Positions 20,006 through 28,473 of a DNA stretch of 58,989 nt are shown here, one piece after another. The position numbers and the translations under genes are program-made. Under the pieces are notes generated by a model. The model was not told the origin of the DNA. It saw only the letters and a list, made by a program, of their open reading frames with translations, and did no database searches. The DNA comes from Bacillus sp. REN16 (GTDB taxonomy: Bacteria; Bacillota; Bacilli; Bacillales; Bacillaceae_L), in the NCBI RefSeq assembly GCF_020731355.1, contig NZ_JAJFZK010000003.1:322503-381491 (forward strand), in the 5' to 3' direction. Every line of letters begins with the position of its first letter. The stretch's first letter is position 1.

Positions 20006-20260
20006 TTGGAGGATTTTATTATTATATTCTTAGTAAAGTTTAGCTTTGGTAAAAGAAGTATAAGCGGAGAATTTCCTGCTAATGTATATATGTAAGCTTA
20101 AAAAGCTAATATAAGAGTAGATATTCCGACTAACCGCTAAAAATAAGGCAGAATCTAAGGATTTAGATGATATAAACGGATAAACTACCTTTATTTTTAA
20201 GAAAACACCAGTATTTTCCAATTTAAGTGGAATTTTTCCGTTTATTTTTCAAATTTAGAA
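20006..20260. other. gene-free A+T-rich spacer
   Basis: The interval between two converging terminators has no open frame with a credible RBS. It holds repeated short elements of the AAACGGATAAA / TCCGTTTATTTTT kind (near 20173 and 20236) in opposite orientation, possibly remnants of a dispersed repeat. Confidence 0.3.
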
Positions 20261-20261
20261 A

Positions 20262-20298
20262 AAAGTAATAAAACGCCCGACCATCACTTGGTCGGGCG
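20262..20298 (-). terminator. terminator of the M23 peptidase gene
   Basis: On the minus strand CGCCCGACC and GGTCGGGCG form a perfect 9-bp stem with a 7-base loop, followed by TTTTATTACTTTTTT. Confidence 0.9.
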
Positions 20299-20307
20299 CC
20301 TCCATTA

Positions 20308-21645
20308 TTAAAATGACACATATTGAAGTGGGTTCACTGCGTTTGAGTGTCCTCCACTATATTGAGTTGGACTATATGGACCATCATAGATTTCAAAGTG
20401 AAGATGCGGGCCAGTTGAGTCTCCTGTATTCCCCATGAAGCCAATCAATTGACCTTGTTCGACTCGGTCATATTGATTAACAAAACGTTGATCTAAATGC
20501 GCATAAACGGTTGTCATTTGACGGCCATTGATATAGTGGGTAATCATGATGACATTTCCGTAACTGCTTTCCAGACGGGAACGTGTAATCGTGCCGCTAG
20601 CGGCTGCATAAATTAGAACATTTCCTACGCGACCACCTTTTCCTATATCAATTCCGAAATGCATTTTCCCCCAACGCATTCCAAAACCAGATGTTAAACG
20701 TCCTGTTGTTGGATTCATAAATGATCCATTATTTACGACAGGTGGTGGTGCATCAGGTAGAGGAGGTGGAGTTTTTCCTTCCGCTTCAGCCTTTTTCCGT
20801 TCCTCTTCGCTCCTTATCCGTTCTTCTTCAGCTTTTCTTCGTTGTTCCTCAAGCTCTGCTTGCCTTTGGTTCCATGCATTGATTTCCATCTGAATCGCTT
20901 TTTCCTGTGCAGCTAATAATTCTCCGACATCTTCTAATGAGTGGAGCTCCTCATGCATCTTTTGTTCTTCTGCCTCTAATTGAGCCATTACTTTATTTTG
21001 TTCTTTAATTTGGGCTTGTAACTGAACTTCTAACCGATCAAGCTCTTTCAGCTGGTCTTCTTGCTGTGCAAGTAAGGAGTGAACCTCTGCTTTATTAGCC
21101 TCAAGCAGTTTAATGTCTGCTTCATGCTCTTTCATAATTTCACGGTCAGCTTGTACGAATGCAGATACCGCGCTAATTCGGTTAATAAAATCATTAAAGC
21201 TTTTCGCACCGAGTAACACATCCACATAGCTTACAACTCCACCGCTTTGCTGAAGGCTTCGCATCCGCTCTTTGATAAGCTCGTCCCGCTTCTGAATCCG
21301 TTCCTCAAGTACCTTCATTTCTGCCTCAAGGCGCTCAATTTCTTCTTTTGTTTCTTGGATTTGCGCTTTTGTACTCTCAATTTTGCTGCGTGTATCATTT
21401 ACGGCAAAATCCAGTCGTTTAATCTCCTGTTCGACACCAACTTTTTGTTGTTTGATTTCACCAATCGCATTTTCCTTTTGAGAGATTTCAGATTCTAGCT
21501 CTGATTTCTTTTCCTGGACTTCTTTTTTCTCATTTTCTAGCTTTTCATTTGTTTGAATCGCTAATGCAGTGTTGGGCATAGCTGTCAATAAACTTCCGAG
21601 TCCTATTGACACACCCATTCCAACCATTAGAAGTTTGCGCTTCAA
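20308..21645 (-). CDS. secreted coiled-coil murein hydrolase, PcsB/EnvC-like with M23 domain
   Basis: The 445-aa protein has a signal peptide (cleavage near ALA-IQ, residue ~29), a long Glu/Lys-rich coiled coil over ~35-280, a Pro-rich linker (PPPLPDAPPPV) and a C-terminal M23 (LytM) domain. The metal ligands are visible as HFGIDIG, and HLDQR and GPHLHFEI in the C-terminal half, so the domain looks catalytically intact. The architecture matches EnvC/PcsB hydrolases that are activated by FtsEX during division, but ftsEX is not adjacent. Upstream, TGTAAT with a degenerate second half (near 21800) recalls a WalR site, only weakly. Confidence 0.85.
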   Translation of the reverse strand: MKRKLLMVGMGVSIGLGSLLTAMPNTALAIQTNEKLENEKKEVQEKKSELESEISQKENAIGEIKQQKVGVEQEIKRLDFAVNDTRSKIESTKAQIQETKEEIERLEAEMKVLEERIQKRDELIKERMRSLQQSGGVVSYVDVLLGAKSFNDFINRISAVSAFVQADREIMKEHEADIKLLEANKAEVHSLLAQQEDQLKELDRLEVQLQAQIKEQNKVMAQLEAEEQKMHEELHSLEDVGELLAAQEKAIQMEINAWNQRQAELEEQRRKAEEERIRSEEERKKAEAEGKTPPPLPDAPPPVVNNGSFMNPTTGRLTSGFGMRWGKMHFGIDIGKGGRVGNVLIYAAASGTITRSRLESSYGNVIMITHYINGRQMTTVYAHLDQRFVNQYDRVEQGQLIGFMGNTGDSTGPHLHFEIYDGPYSPTQYSGGHSNAVNPLQYVSF

Positions 21646-21875
21646 CGAAATAGCATCCCCCTTCTACCAACCTAGCAATCTATCATTTAAATCGGCATGG
21701 ACAGTATTCATTCCCACCCACAATTATCATATTTTGCTATATATTCTCATGTTTTGTATTATAACATAAAAAATTGTCTCAAAACGTCAAACTAATATTA
21801 CAATTTCATTTCATCATCTATTGAAAACACTGGGTTTTGGTTAAGATTTTTCGACAAAGATAGAATACGTACAAA

Positions 21876-21908
21876 AACAAAAAACCCGCCCCTTTTTAGA
21901 CGAGTTTC
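21876..21908 (-). terminator. terminator of the racemase/MurE-like operon
   Basis: On the minus strand AAACTCG and CGGGTTT, with one G-T pair, form the stem and TTTTTTGTTTTTG follows. It lies about 20 bp after the racemase stop and marks the operon end. Confidence 0.65.
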
Positions 21909-21926
21909 ATATTGTTCCCTACATAT

Positions 21927-22634
21927 TTACTTGAGACGCTTGCCTGAGCGTAAAATGGATTTCTCCACTAATACATTCATCGCATCAATACTATATTTCA
22001 TGGCTTCATCATTTAATTTGATGCAGGATAATTCCGTACATGCCAAAATGACCATTTTACAATTTTCTTCTTCAACAAGATGCTTAATTAACTGTTCAAG
22101 CTCACTTGAATCAACATCGAGATCACTTTTAACATTGTTATAAATGATGTCCATAACCTTTTCTTGTAAGTGATCATTCGGAGCTAAAAGCTCCAGCTGA
22201 TACTTCTTACAAACATCAGCATAGATTCCGCTGCGAATCGTCCCGTTTGTAGCAAGAATGCCAATCCTTGCGCCTTCACCATACATATCATGAATTTCTT
22301 TAATCGTTTCTTCTACCATGTTGATGATCGGGATCTCTGTCAGCTTTTGCAGCTCATCGTAAAAATAATGTGATGTGTTACAAGGAATGGCAATGTTTGC
22401 AACCCCTGCCGCTTCTAGCAGCTTAAAATCATTTTTTACAGCATCTATAAACGTTTCACCTGTGTTTGTAAGGATTGCATGGGTTCGATCTGGAAGAGTT
22501 GCGTGATTAAGGATGACCATATTGAGATGGTCCTGGTCCTTATGAGCCTCTGTTCGGTTGACAATTTTATCAAAGAAAACAGAGGTTGCCTTTGGGCCCA
22601 TACCCCCGATAACACCTAATGTTTTATGTTCCAT
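21927..22634 (-). CDS. aspartate/glutamate racemase family protein
   Basis: The 235-aa protein belongs to the PLP-independent Asp/Glu racemase family. It begins EHKTLGVIGGMGPKATSVFF, and both catalytic cysteines are in place: NIAIPCNTSHYFYD (near residue 82) and MVILACTELSCI (near 198). The GGMGP start and spacing favour aspartate racemase over MurI. The ATG at 22634, preceded by AGGTG, is preferred to the GTG at 22652. It is the last gene of a five-gene operon with an ATP-grasp ligase and asparagine synthetase, which suggests that D-Asp is made for ligation and amidation. Confidence 0.85.
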   Translation of the reverse strand: MEHKTLGVIGGMGPKATSVFFDKIVNRTEAHKDQDHLNMVILNHATLPDRTHAILTNTGETFIDAVKNDFKLLEAAGVANIAIPCNTSHYFYDELQKLTEIPIINMVEETIKEIHDMYGEGARIGILATNGTIRSGIYADVCKKYQLELLAPNDHLQEKVMDIIYNNVKSDLDVDSSELEQLIKHLVEEENCKMVILACTELSCIKLNDEAMKYSIDAMNVLVEKSILRSGKRLK

Positions 22635-22654
22635 GTCTACACCTGTTTCCACTT

Positions 22655-23440
22655 TTACTTAACTGTCATTGCATGACTTCCCAAATCTTCATAGCTTGCG
22701 AAGAAGGCATCTGCATCATATGTGATTTGTCCGTGCAATGGATTCATAACGTGTACCTTGTCGCCTACATAGCCATTAAGGACAACTGCATGTAAATTCG
22801 TTGGCGCATCGAACTTTTCGTTGGTACCGTTAATATTCCAAGAATAATTCACTTTTTTCTTACTCAAGTCCAAGGTTACCCAAATAACCACTGGATTCCC
22901 CTCTTCAAGCTCCATCATGATTTCCTCACGAGAACTTCCGCTTAGGTCGACGGGTTCTAATTGAGCCCCTACCTCTTCAATATACGTTTTAGCTGCCTGT
23001 ACAATTGGCGGGGCATAGGTAAAGAATCCACTCATTTGTCGCGGGTTTCCGGCATATGCCTTATGTGGGTCTGGCCCATACAGTACATTGTTGATTGTTT
23101 TAAACTGCTCCTTCGGCAAATAATGGTCAGCCATGTCCAATTTGGAAACACGATAGCCAAAAAAATTGAATAGCGAGGTTAAGGAGGTAATTTCACAACC
23201 GTTTGGTAACTCCGGCAATTGGAGTACCTCCTCGACTGGAATAAACACTTCAATTTCACCGTTCGATACTTCACGATATGGATTGGTTTCCTGAGCATAC
23301 ACTTTTGTGAGCCCAGAAAACGCTCCATCTGTTTCAGAGAGCACACTTCTAGCAATTCCCTTAACGGTTTCAACATTAAGCATTAAATATACGACACATA
23401 TGAGATTCAAAAATAATAGTGCTGTTACTATTTTTTTCAC
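22655..23440 (-). CDS. membrane-anchored C39-like cysteine peptidase
   Basis: From a GTG at 23440 (AAAAGGGG upstream) the protein is 261 aa: an N-terminal hydrophobic segment (signal anchor, residues ~4-22) and an extracellular C39-like papain-fold domain. The catalytic Cys is in LPNGCEITSL, the His in NLHAVVLNGY near residue 220, followed by MNPL. C39-like domains of this type occur in secreted peptidases or amidases and not only in bacteriocin exporters. The GTG start fits better than the ATG at 23467. It lies between asnO and the racemase in one operon, so it may cleave or transfer the product of the pathway outside the cell. Confidence 0.8.
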   Translation of the reverse strand: MKKIVTALLFLNLICVVYLMLNVETVKGIARSVLSETDGAFSGLTKVYAQETNPYREVSNGEIEVFIPVEEVLQLPELPNGCEITSLTSLFNFFGYRVSKLDMADHYLPKEQFKTINNVLYGPDPHKAYAGNPRQMSGFFTYAPPIVQAAKTYIEEVGAQLEPVDLSGSSREEIMMELEEGNPVVIWVTLDLSKKKVNYSWNINGTNEKFDAPTNLHAVVLNGYVGDKVHVMNPLHGQITYDADAFFASYEDLGSHAMTVK

Positions 23441-23519
23441 TTCTATCTGCCCCTTTTCGAACACCATTTTACACTGTTAGAAAACCACTAGAAATCATGT
23501 ATATGTGAAAAAGGTAATT

Positions 23520-25367
23520 TTATAACTCGATAAAGAACTTCTTATACCACACAAGGAATACATAGACCGTATAGATGTATCTTGCATAGTTATGTCTTCC
23601 ATGGTAGTGGTCATCAAGGTATTTCATAAGCTCATCTGTATTAAAGAATTCTTTTGCAATATCAGATTCGAACATTTCCTTTACGATATTGTAATATTTC
23701 TCTTCACGAAGCCAATGTCTCATTGGAACAGGGAATCCGACTTTTTCGCGTTTTGCCCATTCCTCTGGGAGCACCTTTTTGGAAGCAGCACGAAGAGCAT
23801 ATTTTGTATCAATATCATTTACTCGTAAATTCGTCGGAATGTGAGAAGCCATTGACATGACCTCTTTGTCTAAAAATGGTACCCGTAATTCAATCGAGTG
23901 AGCCATACTCATTTTGTCTGCTTTTAAGAGGATATCCCCTGGCAGCCAAAGCTTGAGGTCAAGATACTGCATTTTCGAAACATCATCTTTCCCTTTAACC
24001 TTATCATACACTTTTTTTGTAATACTTTGTATAGAAGGGCCAGTTTGATATTCATCCTTTAAGACTTTGCGAGCATCCTCTTCCTCAAATATCTTCGCTT
24101 GGCCGATGAATTTTTCTTCTACCGGCTGACCACCCTTGATAAGGAAGTTTGTGATTTTATTTTTAGGCAGTGCAGCGCTGATTCCTGAAATCGCACGACG
24201 GATCCCAAATGGAATCTTTTCGTATTTTTCTAGCTTTCCAGACTTTTGATACCAGACATAGCCGCCAAAGATTTCATCTGCCCCTTCACCAGAAAGAACA
24301 ACCGTTACATGCTCACTGGCTAATTTCGATAAAAAGTACAATGGAACCGATGATAGGTTTGATTGTGGCTCATCCATGTGATATTGAATCGTAGGCAGCA
24401 TCTCAAAAGCCTGATCTGCGTTCATCAGTTCTTTGTAGTTCTCAATTTCAAGGATATCCGATAAATCCTTAGCTAAGTTTGTTTCATTGAAGATTCCCTC
24501 ATGATCTTGGAATCCTACGGAAAATGTTTTATTAGGCATTAATAAAGCCGTGATATAACTAGAGTCAACCCCGCCTGAAAGGAACGAACCAACCTTTACG
24601 TCACTAATTTTGTGGTAGTTCACAGATTCCTTTAAGGTATTGTTAATTTCCTCGATATAGTGGTCAAGCCCTTTATCTTCAGCGTTAAAGTCAATATCCC
24701 AATAAGGTTTGATTTCGATATTTCCTTTTTTATAGAGCATGTAATGACCAGGCTTTAATTTATAAACACCTTTAAAGAAGGTCTCATCAAGCACTGAATA
24801 TTGGAAGGTTAAATAAGGCTTAATCGCATCTTTATTTAACTCTTTCTTAAAAGCTGGCTGTTTTAAAAACGACTTGATTTCAGAGCCGAAAATCAGTGAG
24901 TTATCAGTCGTATTTTGGGTATAGTATAAAGGCTTAATCCCAAAGAAATCACGTGCTAAAAACATGGACTCATTGTTTTTATCCCAAATCGCGAAAGCAA
25001 ACATTCCGCGAACCTTTTGTAAGAGGTCCACCCCATATTCCTCGTACGCATGGACGACAACTTCACTGTCAGAACCGGATTTGAAAATATGGCCTTTTTC
25101 AATCAAATCCTCCCGCAGCTCTTGATAGTTGTAGATTTCACCATTGAAAACTAAGACACAGCTACCATCTTCATTGAGCATCGGCTGGCTTCCTTCATCA
25201 GATAAATCAATGATACTTAGGCGACGAAAGCCTAATGTTGTATGATCGTCTGAAAAATAGTTGCCACTATCAGGACCTCTATGAATGATTGTGTCCATCA
25301 TCTCATTTATTACTTTTACTTTATCTATTTCAAGCTTTGAATCAGCAAACCCAACGAAGCCACACAT
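23520..25367 (-). CDS. asnO: asparagine synthetase (glutamine-hydrolysing), AsnO-type
   Basis: The 615-aa enzyme has a class II glutamine amidotransferase domain starting at Cys-2 (MCGFVGFAD; R in RRLSIID; NGEIYN) over ~1-210 and a synthetase domain over ~230-600 with the ATP pyrophosphatase loop SGGVDSSY near 263. Length and sequence fit B. subtilis AsnO (YisO), the sporulation-linked paralogue. Its RBS AAAGGTGA overlaps the stop of the MurE-like gene, so expression is coupled. Members of this family also amidate bound Asp (AsnH of lactic acid bacteria amidates D-Asp of cross-bridges). The operon context makes that alternative substrate worth testing. Confidence 0.9.
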   Translation of the reverse strand: MCGFVGFADSKLEIDKVKVINEMMDTIIHRGPDSGNYFSDDHTTLGFRRLSIIDLSDEGSQPMLNEDGSCVLVFNGEIYNYQELREDLIEKGHIFKSGSDSEVVVHAYEEYGVDLLQKVRGMFAFAIWDKNNESMFLARDFFGIKPLYYTQNTTDNSLIFGSEIKSFLKQPAFKKELNKDAIKPYLTFQYSVLDETFFKGVYKLKPGHYMLYKKGNIEIKPYWDIDFNAEDKGLDHYIEEINNTLKESVNYHKISDVKVGSFLSGGVDSSYITALLMPNKTFSVGFQDHEGIFNETNLAKDLSDILEIENYKELMNADQAFEMLPTIQYHMDEPQSNLSSVPLYFLSKLASEHVTVVLSGEGADEIFGGYVWYQKSGKLEKYEKIPFGIRRAISGISAALPKNKITNFLIKGGQPVEEKFIGQAKIFEEEDARKVLKDEYQTGPSIQSITKKVYDKVKGKDDVSKMQYLDLKLWLPGDILLKADKMSMAHSIELRVPFLDKEVMSMASHIPTNLRVNDIDTKYALRAASKKVLPEEWAKREKVGFPVPMRHWLREEKYYNIVKEMFESDIAKEFFNTDELMKYLDDHYHGRHNYARYIYTVYVFLVWYKKFFIEL

Positions 25368-25374
25368 AGTTTTA

Positions 25375-26895
25375 TCACCTTTTTAGTTTTATAAATTTTC
25401 TGGTTGTCTGTAATTTAAGTTTGTTTTTCCGTTTATTCTCTAGTAGTTCATGCACAATCTCTTTTTCATTAAACGGAATTTCCTCATTGCCAATTACTTG
25501 TGCTGTTTCATGGCCTTTTCCTGCTAGAAGGATAACATCCCCATCCTGACTGTTATCAAGTGCATATTTAATCGCTTCTTTACGATCAATTTCAACATGA
25601 TATTTACCGTCAACTTCATTCATGGATTCTATTATTTCCTTCACGATTAAATTTGGATCCTGCTCCTTAGGGTTATCAGAAGTAACAATCGATAAATCAG
25701 CATAAGTAGCTGCAACTTTTCCCATCGCTCTTCTTTTTTCACTGCCATCTTTTCCTGGTGCAGCATAAACACCAAAGACCACAATGAGTCTTCCTTTTGT
25801 ATAAGGTCTTAAGGTAGAGAGGGCTTTTTCTAAACCATCTTCCGTGTGAGCAAAATCAACGACAACTTTTCGACTTTTATCCTGATAAATAACCTCAAGT
25901 CTTCCTTTTATTCCTTTTACAGCGTCTATTCCTTCTTGAATATCTTCCAAAGATATCTGATTGATGTATGCTGAAGCGATGGCTGCTAGACTATTATAGA
26001 CGAATATAACACCTGGAATATTTACTTTAATTTCTGCTGTACCAGTCGGTGTATTCAGTTGAAATGTACTATAATCTGCATAAAAGTGAAGATCAGTTGG
26101 GTATATATCCGCTTCCTGGTTGATACCATACGTCGTAATCGATTTACCCGAATCTTTTACCTTTTCCAATAGCCTTCTTCCATATGGATCATCAACATTG
26201 ATGACTACATGATCCTGGGCAAGATCAAAAAGCTTAGCCTTGGCATTAAAATACTCTTCCATATTTTTATGAAGCTCCAAGTGGTCGGGCGTTAAATTCG
26301 TAAAAATCGCTGTATTAAAATTACTATCGGCGACACGATTTAAATCCAAGGCATGCGAAGAAACTTCCATAATGCAATCTTCAATGCCCTCATCTACCAT
26401 CTTTGAAAAAGTCTCCTGCAAATGTAATGATTCAGGAGTCGTATTTTTCGTTTCAAAATGCCTATTGTTTATTATAGTACCCATTGTCCCTATCAGACCA
26501 ATGGATTTTTTTGCCTGTTCAAAGATTGATTTTACAAAATAGGTTGTAGATGTTTTACCATTTGTCCCGGTAATCCCTATCAGATTTAATTTTTCAGTCG
26601 GATTTTCATAAAAGTTTGCTGAAATCCGCGCTAACGCTAATCTTGTATCCGAAACCTTAATGATTGTTACAGGGTCCTCAAACCATATATCTCTTTCAAC
26701 GATTATGACAGAGGCACCATTTTTAATCGCTTTTTCAATATAGTTATGACCATCCACTGTAAATCCGGAAATTGCAACAAAAACACCGTTCATCGTTGCT
26801 TCTCTCGAATCAAAAGCGATTGAGGTCACATCTACTTCAAGGCTTCCTTTTATTTCGGTATAATCAAGATTCCTTAAAATTGATTTTAAATGCAT
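25375..26895 (-). CDS. MurE-like UDP-MurNAc-tripeptide ligase paralogue
   Basis: The 506-aa protein (ATG 26895, GGAG 8 bp before) has all three Mur-ligase domains: N-terminal UDP-sugar domain (AFDSREATMNGVFVA), central ATPase (GTNGKT at 110-115; NTTPE; EVSSHALDLNRV; the lysine in NAKAKLF) and C-terminal amino-acid domain (GKGHE). Recognition of a UDP-MurNAc-L-Ala-D-Glu-like substrate thus looks intact. The amino-acid pocket differs: DNPK at 407-410 replaces DNPR of meso-DAP enzymes, and the usual GGDRD segment is GVYAAPGKDG. It probably adds another amino acid. It is second in the five-gene operon; the housekeeping murE is expected in the dcw cluster elsewhere. Confidence 0.85.
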   Translation of the reverse strand: MHLKSILRNLDYTEIKGSLEVDVTSIAFDSREATMNGVFVAISGFTVDGHNYIEKAIKNGASVIIVERDIWFEDPVTIIKVSDTRLALARISANFYENPTEKLNLIGITGTNGKTSTTYFVKSIFEQAKKSIGLIGTMGTIINNRHFETKNTTPESLHLQETFSKMVDEGIEDCIMEVSSHALDLNRVADSNFNTAIFTNLTPDHLELHKNMEEYFNAKAKLFDLAQDHVVINVDDPYGRRLLEKVKDSGKSITTYGINQEADIYPTDLHFYADYSTFQLNTPTGTAEIKVNIPGVIFVYNSLAAIASAYINQISLEDIQEGIDAVKGIKGRLEVIYQDKSRKVVVDFAHTEDGLEKALSTLRPYTKGRLIVVFGVYAAPGKDGSEKRRAMGKVAATYADLSIVTSDNPKEQDPNLIVKEIIESMNEVDGKYHVEIDRKEAIKYALDNSQDGDVILLAGKGHETAQVIGNEEIPFNEKEIVHELLENKRKNKLKLQTTRKFIKLKR

Positions 26896-26932
26896 TGTTA
26901 TCACTCCAATTAATGACCTTAACTTTATTGCA

Positions 26933-28114
26933 TTATCTTTTCATTTTTTTTAGCAGCTTTTTTGAAATCATACCGGCATAGGATAACGCAGGCTTCGGGT
27001 CTTTCCAGTCCCATATCGCATATGCTTTCGGTTTAAAGAAGGATTTTATAACCTGTGCCTTTGTTAATTGACCTGTTTTTAAATAGCCCTTGATTGCGTA
27101 GAAGTCTTCGTATGCATACCAAAAGACCAGGTTCGTATCGTGTTCTATCGCCTTAGGGGGCAGCGGGTTACCTGTTAATTCTCGATATGTGATGTAAGGA
27201 AAGTTAAGTCCTGCCTTATATAACAAACTGTTCAGGTTGGTGATCCTTACATTTAATTCGATTAAGTAATACTTCCCAGTTTCTTCATCTTTTTTAAACT
27301 CAATTTCTACAAAGCCTTTGAACCCAATCGCTTCCAAAAATTTAGAACCAATTTCGTAAAGCTCTGGAACGTATTTCTGCCCCGTATATACGGACGCGCC
27401 AAAATTAATCGGGTATTGGCGGTATTTTTGACAGGTCATCCAGTGTGATACCTTCGCTTCTTGATTTAAATACGCGTCAAATGTATACATATGGTCATCG
27501 AAACCTGGAATGATTCGTTGGACTATCACTTCCTGATTCGCTTCTTTTGCTTTATTTAAGGCTTCGTCTAATTCCTGACGATTATGAACCTTAAATAATT
27601 TCCTGCGAAAGATCGAAACAAAGGTAGGTGAATCAGTTGGTTTTACTAAACATGGAAATTTAATATCTTCTTCAATTTTTTCATAAAAGTTTTCTTCTCC
27701 AAGATGGACGGTTTCAGGTACCGCAACTCCGTGTTCCACGGCCAGCTTATGTAATTCATCCTTATCCATCGTTTTTGTATAAAGGCCCTGCTCGGTTTGA
27801 GGGATAAGATAGAACTCTTTTAACTCATCTAAATATTGATCTATCACTTCTACATAGGAGTCATGACATGGAATTAACACCGGCTTTGCCGTTTGTTTTC
27901 TTCCATATTCCTTTAAAAAGGATATAAATTGTTCCGTTTCTTTTCGATAATGGGGAGCGATTACCCGTTCCGAACAATATTTGGATTCCGCACCGTATGT
28001 ACCCTCGTAAGAATAATCAACGGCTACTGTATGGATCCCTTTTGTACCCAGACATCTCATTGTGCTTAAACCTATATAATAGTTGTTTCCTAAAACAACA
28101 GCTTTATTGTTCAT
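26933..28114 (-). CDS. ATP-grasp carboxylate-amine ligase, D-aspartate-ligase-like
   Basis: The 393-aa cytosolic protein has a Rossmann-like N-terminal domain (VVLGNNYYIGLSTMRCLG), an ATP-grasp core with the ATP lysine in FPCLVKPTDS near 155, the VQRIIPGFDDHMYTF strand, and the Mg-binding IELNVR near 285. The overall pattern resembles D-aspartate ligase (Asl) of Enterococcus/Lactococcus, which attaches D-Asp to Lys of UDP-MurNAc-pentapeptide. It is the first gene of the operon, preceded by AGGAG, and is followed by MurE-like, AsnO and, at the end, a racemase. The family call is firm, the D-Asp specificity is inferred from context. Confidence 0.8.
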   Translation of the reverse strand: MNNKAVVLGNNYYIGLSTMRCLGTKGIHTVAVDYSYEGTYGAESKYCSERVIAPHYRKETEQFISFLKEYGRKQTAKPVLIPCHDSYVEVIDQYLDELKEFYLIPQTEQGLYTKTMDKDELHKLAVEHGVAVPETVHLGEENFYEKIEEDIKFPCLVKPTDSPTFVSIFRRKLFKVHNRQELDEALNKAKEANQEVIVQRIIPGFDDHMYTFDAYLNQEAKVSHWMTCQKYRQYPINFGASVYTGQKYVPELYEIGSKFLEAIGFKGFVEIEFKKDEETGKYYLIELNVRITNLNSLLYKAGLNFPYITYRELTGNPLPPKAIEHDTNLVFWYAYEDFYAIKGYLKTGQLTKAQVIKSFFKPKAYAIWDWKDPKPALSYAGMISKKLLKKMKR

Positions 28115-28249
28115 TCCTACCAGACTCCTTGATTAGCTTCCTAATTTGACTCTTTGTCTAATATTACAATATTGACACAGAATAAGGGGTGTTTCAAGAT
28201 GAAATACCGCTTATACCCGCTTGTTATCAGGTTGTAACAATTGAAATGT

Positions 28250-28365
28250 GCAAGGCGCTTAGCCTTAGGCGACAAGCATAAGACGAGCGCTGACAGAAGG
28301 CGCAATTTGCCTTCAGAAGCGATTGGCTAGACCAGAGAGCCGATGGCGCCTGAACTAGACAACAA
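28250..28365. repeat. G+C-rich dispersed intergenic repeat
   Basis: The segment stands out by composition from the A+T-rich flanks. It has several short inverted repeats (AAGGC-GCAATTT-GCCTT; GGCTAGACCAGAGAGCC) and no open frame. It resembles repeats scattered in Bacillus intergenic regions. It lies upstream of the ATP-grasp operon and could carry or disturb its promoter. No other feature is recognised in 28115-28473. Confidence 0.45.
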
Positions 28366-28473
28366 AACTGAAAAATAAAAACAAAAAATAGAGTACAGTA
28401 AATATATGATTTCGTACTCCATTTCCCTTTTACGACTTAGTTCTATTATATACTATTCCACAATTCCACTCTT

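Noticed and set aside
21780-21815. WalR box upstream of the M23 hydrolase
   Set aside because: The first hexamer fits, the second matches only four of six bases, so it is mentioned but not annotated.
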